IMG/VR virus record: IMGVR_UViG_3300046168_000058
Coordinates: 1-64,000 of that record
From: a virus
Reading direction: 5' to 3' (one strand)
Length of the DNA: 64,000 nt
Each line of letters starts with the position of its first letter. Position 1 is the stretch's first letter. Below, piece after piece: positions 45,915 through 54,290 of the stretch. The position numbers and the translations under genes are program-made. The notes beneath the pieces are model-generated. The model saw only the letters and a list, made by a program, of their open reading frames with translations, made no database searches and was not told the DNA's origin.

Positions 45915-46790
45915 TTAAGCATTTAGTGGCCCGCGGCCTGTAAATAAACCAGCTGGGCGTTTGTTTTGGACGGTACTCTCAAGAAAGTCTTTAAAATGTT
46001 CTTCATTTTCTTTCATATACTTAAGACCAGGTGATTCACCCTTGGAGTTACGGTTTTGGTAAAGCAACTGTTTCAGGCCATAATCTTGTACATGCCCTCC
46101 CCCTTTTTGAACTTTGTCTAGGATAGCCTTAGCATCATTACGGTTAAATTTATCCGTCCGTCCGCTACCGTCCTTAGGCCAGTTCCTGCGGATGTAGTCG
46201 TGCTTCATATTAGTGAGCTTAGCCCCCATTTCCTTATTTCGGGCTGCATAAGGAAGCTCACCTCCTTGATCCCCAAAATCGCCTTCTATATCGTAGTACT
46301 GACCACCCTCATAAGGCTGTGCCCCATGAACCATTTCTTCAGACATGGGGTTGTATGGGTATTTTTGTTGAAAGCGATTTAAAGGATCTGACCTTAGATG
46401 ATCCAAACCGTATACATGTAACTCGGAAAAAGTTCTACCGGCATCATCTTTAATCGAATCTATAAAAGCTCTTCCACCAATAACATGTCCAGGGCGGCTA
46501 CTGGGCTTCTCTTTAAACGCGTAAGAAGGATTTTTACGGTTCAATGTCCAATCGTCGAGTTTTGGAGCAATCGCTTTATCCTCTTTGGAGTCAAAATCAC
46601 CATATTTAGACCTATTTTGTCTCGCTTCTGAAATAGCGGCGTCTACACCTCCTGGATAACCTTCGTAAAAATCAGATACATACTCTCGATACCCTAAATT
46701 AGCCGTTTTTTCAGGTTTTGGGAACTGATCAAGCTGCTGCTGATTCCTCTTATAAAGAGGTTCAACGGGATAATACTCTTTATCCGCCAT
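45915..46790 (-). CDS. Hypothetical protein between terS and terL (291 aa)
   Basis: Polar, Gly/Asp/Asn/Tyr-rich. One stretch, SEEMVHGAQPYEGGQYYDIEGDFG (about residues 150-172), looks like a degenerate metallopeptidase helix (ExxH) followed by acidic residues, but the first His of HExxH is absent. The C-terminal helices are KFNRNDAKAILDKV and LKYMKENEEHFKDFL. Starts 11 nt inside the end of the small-terminase gene. No family recognised. Confidence 0.6.
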   Translation of the reverse strand: MADKEYYPVEPLYKRNQQQLDQFPKPEKTANLGYREYVSDFYEGYPGGVDAAISEARQNRSKYGDFDSKEDKAIAPKLDDWTLNRKNPSYAFKEKPSSRPGHVIGGRAFIDSIKDDAGRTFSELHVYGLDHLRSDPLNRFQQKYPYNPMSEEMVHGAQPYEGGQYYDIEGDFGDQGGELPYAARNKEMGAKLTNMKHDYIRRNWPKDGSGRTDKFNRNDAKAILDKVQKGGGHVQDYGLKQLLYQNRNSKGESPGLKYMKENEEHFKDFLESTVQNKRPAGLFTGRGPLNA

Positions 46791-47172
46791 TTTCTAATTC
46801 TACAGGTGCTTCCTGCACCGATTCCGAGTAAACATCGACGATTTCGTTCAAATCAACACCTGATTGACGGAATCTGGACATAATTTCGGCCGGTGATATG
46901 ACTTTTGAACTGTTATCATTAACAGTAATCTCTGCCCTGGTGGCCGGTTTACCAAATCCGTACTCCAACATGAGCTTTGCAGCGGTTAATCGGGTCGTAT
47001 GGTTGGGTCTTTCAATATATTCGACCCCTCGCTGCCCATCTGCACGGTTTTGACGCACTGTATGATTGGCTTTTAGGCCATCTCGTAGTGCATTCATAGC
47101 GGCTTCAAAGTCATCATCCTGGATAAACCGGTGAATATCTTCTCTTAACTGTGTAATTTGCTTACTTGGCAT
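46780..47172 (-). CDS. terS: Terminase small subunit candidate (130 aa)
   Basis: The first gene of the late operon. Short helical N-terminus (QITQLREDIHRFIQDDDFEAAMNALRDGL), then NHTTRLTAAKLMLEYGFGKPATRAEITV, a stretch characteristic of small terminase-like proteins of several phage groups. The size is normal and it is separated from terL by about 2 kb of tiny genes. A regulatory role in recognising the packaging site is expected; the adjacent non-coding region is a candidate site. Confidence 0.65.
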   Translation of the reverse strand: MPSKQITQLREDIHRFIQDDDFEAAMNALRDGLKANHTVRQNRADGQRGVEYIERPNHTTRLTAAKLMLEYGFGKPATRAEITVNDNSSKVISPAEIMSRFRQSGVDLNEIVDVYSESVQEAPVELENGG

Positions 47173-47640
47173 AAGGAGTCCTCAATTTAAGTAAGACTAC
47201 TATTTTGGTACCCCCCGTACCACCGGTTGGGGTGCATGGTAAAAAAGGCATTTACGCGGTTTGAGTCTCAAACTACTCGATTTCTACCCCATAACCACTG
47301 TTTTGCAGGATATACCAGGCAGAAGACGGCCTTCCAAAAGATTGTTTTATTTTTTGTGATTGATAGTCGAGTGCGAGTGGTAGTGATAGTTGGTACCCGG
47401 TGGGATGTGGGGGGTAGCTTTGCTAGTCAACGCAGGCTATTGGGCACCAATTAAGCGTCCATGCCGCAAGGCTTTCTCGTAAGCGACTAAGAGTCAACGA
47501 CTTGGGCTCGAGGACGCACAGAATTAAGTATTCGGTTAACGAACAGGAGGTCGAGGGAGGCTGTTTTGTCCCTTGATCCCTGGAAGTCCGTGTGCTGAAT
47601 TTTGTGTGTCAGTGGAGGTCAGGTCAACTTGACTCGGAAC
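47173..47640. other. Non-coding region next to terS: late-operon leader and candidate packaging site
   Basis: About 470 nt without a convincing gene; the one 75-codon frame (47227-47454) lacks a start signal and a protein-like composition. It contains a perfect interrupted palindrome GGTAC-CCCCC-GTACC near 47210 and a G-rich stretch with ggtacccgg and ggggggtag near 47394-47415. Expected contents are the late promoter and leader. A pac or cos site is possible because terS starts at its left edge. No -35/-10 pair was certain. Confidence 0.4.
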
Positions 47641-47675
47641 AAAAAAAGACGCCACAGCCGCGAGGCTGTGACGCT
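47641..47675 (-). terminator. Intrinsic terminator for the 116-aa gene
   Basis: Stem GGCTGTG/CACAGCC (47664-47670 and 47653-47659), 4-nt loop, followed on the minus strand by a run of seven T (47647-47641). It ends the middle-gene transcript before the late region. Confidence 0.75.
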
Positions 47676-47699
47676 TTTGTATACAAGTTTGAGTGATGG

Positions 47700-48050
47700 T
47701 TAGTTAATAACCCAGCTCTTAGACTTACCTTTTTTGACGGCGATGTAACCATCGTCATCAACAAAGAGAGTAAGAACGCATTCCTGTAAGGAATCTTTCT
47801 TAACTTTACGTATCTTGCCAAAGATTCGATCGTCATAAGTGTTGATGGTTTTACCACTCAACGGGCCATGATCGATTTCACAAGTAACAGCGGTGAACTT
47901 GCCTTCACCGTCTTTACGTTTCATCTTCACCACGGCAGTGATGACAGCTGAATGCTGTGGATCTTTAGGATCGAAGATACTAGGATTAACAGAATTTGAA
48001 CTACCGCCACCTGCTGGCGCGGTTCCTTTGTGTATTTTCTTAATAGACAT
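47700..48050 (-). CDS. Hypothetical protein (116 aa), own promoter and terminator
   Basis: N-terminal Gly/Ser-rich tail, then a beta-rich body (HSAVITAVVKMKRKDGEGKFTAVTCEIDHGPLSGKTINTYDD…QECVLTLFVDDDGYIAVKKG). Monocistronic: a terminator lies on each side and the repeated 60-bp element directly precedes its start, which has an AGGT before the ATG. Strong separate expression suggests an abundant product; the composition could fit a small OB-fold or nucleic-acid-binding protein, but this is a guess. Confidence 0.65.
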   Translation of the reverse strand: MSIKKIHKGTAPAGGGSSNSVNPSIFDPKDPQHSAVITAVVKMKRKDGEGKFTAVTCEIDHGPLSGKTINTYDDRIFGKIRKVKKDSLQECVLTLFVDDDGYIAVKKGKSKSWVIN

Positions 48051-48110
48051 ACCTCATGAAATGGGGAAACAATATTAGTAACAGTCACCTTAATGATAGT
48101 AAGCTAGCGG
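48051..48110 (-). promoter_or_regulatory. Repeated ~60-bp promoter-like element, copy A
   Basis: About 80% identical to 55738-55797. On the minus strand the shared sequence is CCGCTAGCT(T)ACTATCATTAA(A)GG, a variable stretch, and TTTCCCCATT.CAT.AGGT. It lies directly before the 116-aa gene and after a terminator, so a promoter is the simplest reading. The part CATTAA(A)GG recalls the initiation region of T7-type phage promoters. Confidence 0.55.
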
Positions 48111-48120
48111 ACTCGGAGTA

Positions 48121-48158
48121 TAAGAAAAGCCCTGCCAGCGGACAAGACTGACAGGGCT
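48121..48158 (-). terminator. Intrinsic terminator of the rII operon
   Basis: Eleven-base stem AGCCCTG(T/C)CAG/CTGGCAGGGCT with one G-T wobble, 9-nt loop, followed on the minus strand by TTTCTTA. It lies 16 nt after the stop of the last gene (117 aa). Confidence 0.75.
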
Positions 48159-48173
48159 TAGTGTTTATATATA

Positions 48174-48527
48174 CTACGAACTGAACAACTGCATAACCAT
48201 AGGATGCAAATATTTTATAGTGTCCATGAACTCATTGTGTTTTGCGAACGATGGTGAACCACCTGTTAACCAGACAGATCCTTGGTCGTGAACCAGAGAA
48301 TAGCTTGTACTAGGAACATCAATTTGAGTATAGCTCCAGTTATTGTGTCCCCATTGTACACGGTAGTGAACATTGTATGCACTTTTAGATATACATACAG
48401 TATCGCGTGGTAGTTCTGGTTTGTTACAACTTGCACTGTGCATAGGTGCTTCAATGTCGTTGAACTTTAGTTTGGCAGCAGTGCCACGATTAGTGGCAAA
48501 GCTGTAAGGTAATGGTGTGTGTTGCAT
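48174..48527 (-). CDS. Hypothetical protein (117 aa)
   Basis: Beta-rich with aromatic residues (YNVHYRVQWGHNNWSYTQIDVPSTSYSLVHDQG). It begins right after rIIA (4-nt gap) and has no Shine-Dalgarno; a near copy of the leader 9-mer (ACACACACC) lies just inside the coding start. No family recognised. Confidence 0.55.
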   Translation of the reverse strand: MQHTPLPYSFATNRGTAAKLKFNDIEAPMHSASCNKPELPRDTVCISKSAYNVHYRVQWGHNNWSYTQIDVPSTSYSLVHDQGSVWLTGGSPSFAKHNEFMDTIKYLHPMVMQLFSS

Positions 48528-48531
48528 GATA

Positions 48532-50661
48532 TTAGATGGTTACTGCGTTGATGTATTTATGGATGTGATTGGCGATATCGTTTTTGTTTTCTGCCCAGGT
48601 TCTGATGGTGACAGTGTCAAGCAATGGATAGTTTCGCGTCATGTATTCCGACATATCTTTGAGGTATTCAGAACGCTCAACTAGTTTTAGTCTGTATAAA
48701 ACAGAGAACAGATTGGTGAGGTTGTATCTGTCAGATAGTTGAGTTTGCCCGTGATAGTAACTTGAATTTTTGTGGTAGTGTACTAATACACGACCGTAAT
48801 TCGCGATGTCTTGATTGTCACAATTTACAATTATGTCAGCTAACTCTCGGTCATAGTTGGAGTGAGTGTCTTTTGATGTAACTTGTGCATACAATTTAGA
48901 TTGATCAGGATTAGCTTTTTCCCATGTTGCAAACAATTCTGCGATATATGCATCAAGTGTAATCCATTTGTTATCAAGTTTTTTGACATGATGTTTTTTG
49001 ACACCGTGAATGACAGGAGTAAGCGTGCTTAAATTAGACATATCAGACAGGAAGCGTATAGCTTTTTGTATTTGCTCAAGATAATCGAGCCAGTCTTCGT
49101 GGCCTTGCCAATCGAAGCGATCGAGTGGGACATATACAAAGCGTCCGTCAGCCATTGCTGTAGTTGGAGCTTCTTTAGATAATCTAGCAGACTTGAGTGT
49201 GTTAGGGCTAAGTGTACATACATTTACACGAACAGGTTTTTGTGTATTGCCGTTGGTGATAGTGCTGGCTGTACGGTTAGCTTTGAGTGGTTCGATATTA
49301 TCGAGATCTATGTAATCACCTGGTATCAGTTTAGGTTCAACATAATCAAGACGGCTACGAGGAATGACATAGTATCTTTCCATTTGTGGATTCTTAGATT
49401 CATGCTGAAGCGTGCGTATGCGTCGAGTGGCATTGTTGTTAGCAATCTTGTCATCTGAATATACACAAAGTTTGGTGTATTTGGTTAGTGATGTAGACAC
49501 TGCATCACCTGATTTGTTGCGCCATACATTGTCAGAAGATCGCCATGATTTCTGTTGCTCATGCATTCTGATGCTGGTTGTACCGAACTTTATTGATGAT
49601 ATGAGTGGAAGGCCGCGCCATGTGCATTTTGATACAATAGATTTATGTATGCCGCCAGGTATCAAGGCAGCGTATTTATCTGCTGTGATGGATGCTTGAA
49701 CACGAGAAGTTGCTGCTTTAACGCTTTTGTTAGTGCGGTTTACAAGATCAAGTAGCATGTTATTTGTCATTGCGACAAGTGCATTGCGTGTACGATCGGT
49801 GTACTCGAGAGATTCACGATTGGCAGCTATGTCGACAGCACCAAGTGGTGCGTATAGAATAACACTGTTGGCTTGAGCTAACGATCCGGCATCGCTGTTA
49901 ATGTTTAGTTGATTGTAATCAATCGGATAGCATATGTTACCCATGACAAGACTCGCACCGCCGTAGTGACGACCGTGACGGTATTGGTTTGAATCTTCGA
50001 ATGATTGCAGTGCCCAGTCATCGGTTGATTCAACAATATTTATATCAATTAGTTTTTCATTCGATGTAGGTTTGACACGCCAGTATTTGAAGAACTGATG
50101 TGCTTTGCTGATGCATGAGTTGATGTCATCTTTGCGTATAGCTACGATAACTTCAGTACCTGTTGGTCTGTTGATGTTATCAATTTTGCTGATCATTGAT
50201 ATTGTACCGCGTTTGGATTCATCAATCCGTGCATGCCATGTTGTGATGTGTGATCGGGTAAAGCTGACGACTTGGAAGTCATCACCGTATGCGAAGCCAG
50301 CTTTGCAACCGATACCAAGGCAACCTGTGTAATCGTTTGATGATCGCTTAGTTGATGCACCGTATTTGACATACAGATTGCAAACATCGTCATCAGATAA
50401 ACCCTTGCCGAAGTCACGGAATGATAGTTCTGGTTTTGCAATGGTTGGTAGTTGTACATCAATTGGATTGTCGTTGCCTGCTTCGATGTTGGCGTCAGCT
50501 GCATTGGTGCTGTATTCACGAATGACAGCGAGTAGTTTGTCGGAGTATATTTGTGAACGAAGAATACCCATGATGTGAGATAAGTCAGATTCTTCGATGC
50601 CGAAGTCAGCGGCTTTTGTTATGTTAGTGCTGTAGTTAGATGTATTAGTTGATAATTTCAT
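48532..50661 (-). CDS. rIIA: RIIA-like protein, GHKL ATPase (709 aa)
   Basis: T4 rIIA-like membrane-integrity/exclusion protein with a GHKL (Hsp90/MutL) ATPase fold. N-box REYSTNAADA (Glu 49, Asn 53), DFGKG (83-87) and glycine box GCLGIGCKAG (113-122), then a long C-terminal region. Start placed at the internal Met (50661, MKLSTNTSNY) because the longer frame (to 50763) adds a low-quality segment and runs through the leader element. In T4, rIIA and rIIB lie together and counter prophage Rex; here rIIB is directly upstream in the transcript. Confidence 0.85.
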   Translation of the reverse strand: MKLSTNTSNYSTNITKAADFGIEESDLSHIMGILRSQIYSDKLLAVIREYSTNAADANIEAGNDNPIDVQLPTIAKPELSFRDFGKGLSDDDVCNLYVKYGASTKRSSNDYTGCLGIGCKAGFAYGDDFQVVSFTRSHITTWHARIDESKRGTISMISKIDNINRPTGTEVIVAIRKDDINSCISKAHQFFKYWRVKPTSNEKLIDINIVESTDDWALQSFEDSNQYRHGRHYGGASLVMGNICYPIDYNQLNINSDAGSLAQANSVILYAPLGAVDIAANRESLEYTDRTRNALVAMTNNMLLDLVNRTNKSVKAATSRVQASITADKYAALIPGGIHKSIVSKCTWRGLPLISSIKFGTTSIRMHEQQKSWRSSDNVWRNKSGDAVSTSLTKYTKLCVYSDDKIANNNATRRIRTLQHESKNPQMERYYVIPRSRLDYVEPKLIPGDYIDLDNIEPLKANRTASTITNGNTQKPVRVNVCTLSPNTLKSARLSKEAPTTAMADGRFVYVPLDRFDWQGHEDWLDYLEQIQKAIRFLSDMSNLSTLTPVIHGVKKHHVKKLDNKWITLDAYIAELFATWEKANPDQSKLYAQVTSKDTHSNYDRELADIIVNCDNQDIANYGRVLVHYHKNSSYYHGQTQLSDRYNLTNLFSVLYRLKLVERSEYLKDMSEYMTRNYPLLDTVTIRTWAENKNDIANHIHKYINAVTI

Positions 50662-50716
50662 AGTATTTATAGTTGTTGTGTGAGTTGAGCAGTTTGTTGA
50701 CATGCTCAGGTCATAT

Positions 50717-50725
50717 GGTGTGTGG
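50717..50725 (-). promoter_or_regulatory. CCACACACC leader element upstream of rIIA
   Basis: The element, followed by ATATGA, lies 55 nt upstream of the rIIA start, in the gap after and just inside the end of rIIB. The same 17-nt string (AACCACACACCATATGA, allowing for the flanking base) recurs at 55857-55873. Confidence 0.45.
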
Positions 50726-51682
50726 TTAGGATGGAAGTTCCATGAATCTGATTGTGAAATCATTCATGTGATTATCGAAGCCGAAGTCGGCGTGGTAGTG
50801 ACTTTGATCTATTATGCAGTCACGGATATCAGACATACCTACATTTGGGAATGCATGTTGTACTTCTCGGAAGTAAACAGGTACATCATTATGGACACGA
50901 GCATCAAGCCAGTCAAACAATGCATTGCTGTCAACTGATGAAACACCGTAGCCACCGTTGTTGAGTTTAGCGCGGCTGGTATTTTCTGCGATGACTGTAT
51001 ATTTGCATACACGCAGTTTACCGTAATCACATTCGTTAGGTACAGATACGATGTCTGCTGGACTATATTCGACAGTCATTAGTTTGCCATCGTCACCAGC
51101 CCATGAGTCAGCATAGTCATGTGAACCTACATGGAAGCCTGATGAGCAGCCGTGATCTGGGTTGTCGTCAACACCAGACCGAGGCATTGATAGTACTTGG
51201 CCGACGCTGTTGTCGAACTTGCCAGAGTATTTATCTTTGTAGTCATCACGCACACCTTTGTAACCGATGAGATTACCTGTTTTATTCATGGGCATACCGC
51301 TGTGTTTGATGAAGTTGTATGCTTGCTGACGACAGTTGTACGATGGATTGTCGTGCAACTTTTCGATGAAGCGAAACCAGCGATCAATGTCGCTTGCACC
51401 TTCTGATACAAGGTCGATTAGTTTTTGTGCTTCTGCTGAATGAAGCTTGTTGCCATCAAGGAATACTTTGTTACCGCGAACAGTAACGCGTCCGTTAGAT
51501 ACAGACTTGAGAACATTTGATTCATCAAGTAGATCGCGAACGGTTTCTTCATCACCTTTTTTGATTGCATCAATTAATGGACGGTAGTTCATTCGGTCAC
51601 TGGTGATAGTGACGGCGTTATGGTTTATGAGATCGTGTACGAATACAGATTCATCTTGGTATGAGTATGCTATATTATTCAT
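50726..51682 (-). CDS. rIIB: RIIB-like protein (318 aa)
   Basis: Conserved rIIB block: MPMNKTGNLIGYKGVRDDYKDKYSGKFDNSVGQVLSMPRSGVDDNPDHGCSSGFHVGSHDYA (about residues 130-195). An upstream region with repeat-like helices (RPLIDAIKKGDEETVRDLLDES) and DNA-binding-like C-terminal segment follow the family. The start is set at 51682 because its ATG overlaps the preceding stop (ATGA). Partner of rIIA. Confidence 0.85.
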   Translation of the reverse strand: MNNIAYSYQDESVFVHDLINHNAVTITSDRMNYRPLIDAIKKGDEETVRDLLDESNVLKSVSNGRVTVRGNKVFLDGNKLHSAEAQKLIDLVSEGASDIDRWFRFIEKLHDNPSYNCRQQAYNFIKHSGMPMNKTGNLIGYKGVRDDYKDKYSGKFDNSVGQVLSMPRSGVDDNPDHGCSSGFHVGSHDYADSWAGDDGKLMTVEYSPADIVSVPNECDYGKLRVCKYTVIAENTSRAKLNNGGYGVSSVDSNALFDWLDARVHNDVPVYFREVQHAFPNVGMSDIRDCIIDQSHYHADFGFDNHMNDFTIRFMELPS

Positions 51683-52458
51683 AGATATTTTGCCCAATAT
51701 AGGCTGTTTGGTTGATTTTGGATTTGGTCCCAGAATATGTTGCGAGCAATTACTGGTGGGACATCGTATGCTTTGGATAGCATAAGCCAGTAGTTCTCGT
51801 AGTAGTGGTATTGTGCTGGTGAACCTGATTTGTCAGGGTCGAGCCAACCGAATGCTTTCCACATGTGACGATCGATGCATATGACTTGAGCAGTCAATGG
51901 GTAGATCATCTCGAGTGCGAAGCTGGTTTTAGCTAGACCAAGCTTGGGCAGGTTATCTGTAATGACATTGCGGAAGCGTTGCCATTGAACACTGTTTTGT
52001 TTTACGAATATGTTGGAGTCCCATAGTTCGTGTAGCTTGTCGATACCGACAGCTTTGATATTGTACATACCGCCAGGTGTATCTTTGAGTATACTAGACA
52101 GTTGGTTCAGCGATACATTATCGTATAGATTACGAATAGCATCATACTGAATACAACTGTTGAGCCAGCTTGTGTGTACTGTGCAGTATGCAAAGCGGAA
52201 GCGATTGATTTCTTCGTGATCAGACCGAGGACGCAAGTCAATCCATTGATTGATATAGCGTGCTTTAGTATACGGTGTAATACTAGCGAAGAACTTTGTT
52301 ATACGCTTACGATGCACACGAGGTATTTGCACGATACCCTGTCCACCCCGATAGCTTGAGAAGCGTAAGCGCTTTGCTGGCTTCGCTGCCCGCTGGTTGG
52401 GTGCCGTGAATAAGTTGAGCGAAGTCTGGTCCGCGTTTGTATGCGTGTGAGTCGTCAT
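51679..52458 (-). CDS. DNA glycosylase-like protein, HhH-GPD superfamily candidate (259 aa)
   Basis: GLAKTSFALEMIYPLTAQVICIDRHMWKAFGW (about residues 180-212) matches the helix-hairpin-like segment and catalytic Asp (CIDRHM) of HhH-GPD-related proteins seen in T4-like and marine phages. The first Met (52458) makes a 152-nt overlap with GP88; a GTG at 52317 in the same frame would leave an 11-nt overlap and remove 47 low-complexity residues. Base-excision or modified-base role is inferred. Confidence 0.6.
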   Translation of the reverse strand: MTTHTHTNADQTSLNLFTAPNQRAAKPAKRLRFSSYRGGQGIVQIPRVHRKRITKFFASITPYTKARYINQWIDLRPRSDHEEINRFRFAYCTVHTSWLNSCIQYDAIRNLYDNVSLNQLSSILKDTPGGMYNIKAVGIDKLHELWDSNIFVKQNSVQWQRFRNVITDNLPKLGLAKTSFALEMIYPLTAQVICIDRHMWKAFGWLDPDKSGSPAQYHYYENYWLMLSKAYDVPPVIARNIFWDQIQNQPNSLYWAKYL

Positions 52459-53071
52459 TGTCGATTTCTAGTCCTTTTTTGTTAGCTTCTTGTTTTGAGT
52501 ATACAACTTGAGCAGATTTTAGATTATGGGTTGTGATGAGGTGGTCATGTTTACCGCCCCATGATGCATTGAGTTCGAAGTTGGATGGAATGTGTTCCAT
52601 GTTAGCAACCCATAGATCAATGCGTTTAGTGTAGCTGTAGAACCAAGTTGGTGCAAAGGCACGAGCTAGATCACACCAAGCCAAGAAGTAGGATTGGTTG
52701 AAGAAGTCGCCACCTATGTGTGCGCGTACAATAGGTCGTTGTTGATGGTTACGGTGATAGTTATCGTGCAGCGGTCGTAGACTGTTGAACAATAGCTTGA
52801 ACATTTGTTTCCTACTTTTCTTTCGTAATAGAAGGAAGTTGTTCCATCGTTGTTTGCGTATAGCTGAGTGACGAGCTTCCATAGTTGCTGCATAGCATCT
52901 GAACTTGGTTGAGTCGCCATCTGTGATTTTACCGGTTGTTTGGTCAGCTTTTGACAGACATTCGTCTGCCGCCGGGCACGAGTGTCCTGACGGCAGACTG
53001 AGATGTTTGATTCTGTCTGGTAACTTTGCGTTACTAGCTGACCAGCGTAACGTTGTGTTAGCTGATGTCAT
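52307..53071 (-). CDS. GP88-family protein (254 aa)
   Basis: Matches the 'gene product 88' family of mycobacteriophages and plasmids: HLSLPSGHSCPAADECLSKAD…FRCYAATMEARHSAIRKQRWNNF, IGGDFFNQSYFLAWCDLARAF and the C-terminal FAQLIHGTQPAGSEASKAL. Cys residues near the N-terminus (SCPAADEC, FRC) suggest a metal cluster. Function unknown. It starts with AAATACTATG, without Shine-Dalgarno. Confidence 0.85.
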   Translation of the reverse strand: MTSANTTLRWSASNAKLPDRIKHLSLPSGHSCPAADECLSKADQTTGKITDGDSTKFRCYAATMEARHSAIRKQRWNNFLLLRKKSRKQMFKLLFNSLRPLHDNYHRNHQQRPIVRAHIGGDFFNQSYFLAWCDLARAFAPTWFYSYTKRIDLWVANMEHIPSNFELNASWGGKHDHLITTHNLKSAQVVYSKQEANKKGLEIDNDDSHAYKRGPDFAQLIHGTQPAGSEASKALTLLKLSGWTGYRANTSCAS

Positions 53072-53270
53072 AGTATTTATTTATTTTAGGTGAGTATAGC
53101 GTGCTACATTGTAAACAGGGCGTTGTACCATATGTAGACTTTTGTTTGTTACATATAGGACAGCGACTTAAGCTGTTTATTTTGTAGTAAGTTGCTGTTG
53201 CTTCTCGTATCTCTGCAGGTGTGTATTTAGCACGGTTGCCAAGAATTTTTAGAGCACGAGCATAACTCAA
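53058..53270 (-). CDS. Small zinc-finger-like protein (70 aa)
   Basis: RCPICNKQKSTYGTTPCLQC: two CxxC pairs 12 residues apart, typical of a zinc ribbon; the N-terminal half is helical (YTPAEIREATATYY). It overlaps GP88 by 14 nt and starts one base after the DUF932 stop, so it lies within the operon. Confidence 0.65.
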   Translation of the reverse strand: MSYARALKILGNRAKYTPAEIREATATYYKINSLSRCPICNKQKSTYGTTPCLQCSTLYSPKINKYYDIS

Positions 53271-54056
53271 TTAGTTGAGTTGAAGCTGTGATTGAATTGT
53301 ATCAGCTGGGTTAGTTAGTTGTACATTGCAGAAACGATCGAACACTTTGTGCAATGCGATACCGCGTTGTGCTGAGTTAGCGATTGAGGTTCTACATTCT
53401 TTGTGAATTTCAGTGAATGCATTGAATGCAGACCAGGCATTGCGATCAGCAAATGCATCGTGTCGTGGATCAAGGTATTCAGTATGTACTTTTTCAGCTT
53501 TGCTTTGAGGTAGTGCACCGTTGATGATAGCGTCACCTAGTATTTGGTAGAAGTTATTCATAGATAGTTCTGTTTCCATATACTTGTTGAAGCGGGTCTC
53601 GTTGTTTGACCATGTCTGTACTACTTGATCGAGCATGTTTGATACACGATTGTTGAAGTTAGTGTGTACATGTTTGGTATGTTTGCTGGAGATTATGTGA
53701 TCACCAGTGAAGTAACCATTTGAACATACAAGCACTTGGCCACCTGAACATGCGGATGCGCCGAAGCGTTTGTTGTGACTGTTACGAATGCCGAGCATGT
53801 TACGATAGACACCGTTTTCGCTTTCCATATACATGGTAGCAAACATGTCAGGATGTGGTTGGCGTACTTTATTTTCTACTACATCAACAATTTGATACTT
53901 GAGTTCATCAATATGAAGATCGCGTTTTTCTGCTTGCTCAATGACAGTTGTCATAACCTCATGATGCGGCATTGGTTGCCAAGTAGCAGTAGGTGCTGGC
54001 GTTGATATTTGTGTTAATCCGTTGAAGTCAACGGTGCGTGAGTTATTTAGTTTCAT
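53271..54056 (-). CDS. DUF932 family protein (261 aa)
   Basis: GIRNSHNKRFGASACSGGQVLVCSNGYFTGDHIISSKHTKHVHTN (about 90-135) is the hallmark of the DUF932/YfjQ-like family, common in phages, plasmids and defence-associated islands; biochemical function unknown. Length is typical of the short phage form. The start lacks a Shine-Dalgarno and has the CCACACACC element 28 nt upstream. Confidence 0.85.
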   Translation of the reverse strand: MKLNNSRTVDFNGLTQISTPAPTATWQPMPHHEVMTTVIEQAEKRDLHIDELKYQIVDVVENKVRQPHPDMFATMYMESENGVYRNMLGIRNSHNKRFGASACSGGQVLVCSNGYFTGDHIISSKHTKHVHTNFNNRVSNMLDQVVQTWSNNETRFNKYMETELSMNNFYQILGDAIINGALPQSKAEKVHTEYLDPRHDAFADRNAWSAFNAFTEIHKECRTSIANSAQRGIALHKVFDRFCNVQLTNPADTIQSQLQLN

Positions 54057-54062
54057 AATCTG

Positions 54063-54290
54063 TTATGCTATTACTGTTTTGGTTGGTGTGTGGTATATTG
54101 TTTCAGCCCAGCCACGCATTACGATGTGTGGTTGTGACTTGTTATGATGCGATTCGATAGGCACATCGCATTTGATGTTTGTCGTTAGTAGACATTTGTT
54201 TTTGTAGTGCAACGACAGGCACTTGTGTTGTTTGTTGTAGTGAAAGAAGAACCGACGATGATTGCTGCTAGGCCGACATAGCGATGACAT
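54063..54290 (-). CDS. Hypothetical Cys/His-rich protein (75 aa)
   Basis: Cys/His/Asn-rich (HYNKQHKCLSLHYKNKCLLTTNIKC), ending in MRGWAETIYHTPTKTVIA. It begins 23 nt inside the previous gene and ends 6 nt before DUF932. The leader element for DUF932 (54085-54093) lies within its last codons, so the C-terminus could be partly regulatory DNA. Confidence 0.5.
   Translation of the reverse strand: MSSLCRPSSNHRRFFFHYNKQHKCLSLHYKNKCLLTTNIKCDVPIESHHNKSQPHIVMRGWAETIYHTPTKTVIA
54085..54093 (-). promoter_or_regulatory. CCACACACC leader element upstream of DUF932 gene
   Basis: Exact 9-mer 28 nt before the DUF932 start codon, in the sense orientation, followed by AACCAAAACAG. Confidence 0.4.

Noticed and set aside
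47227-47454. 75-codon plus-strand frame in the non-coding region next to terS
   Set aside because: No Shine-Dalgarno or leader element, composition unlike the other proteins, and no coupling to neighbours.
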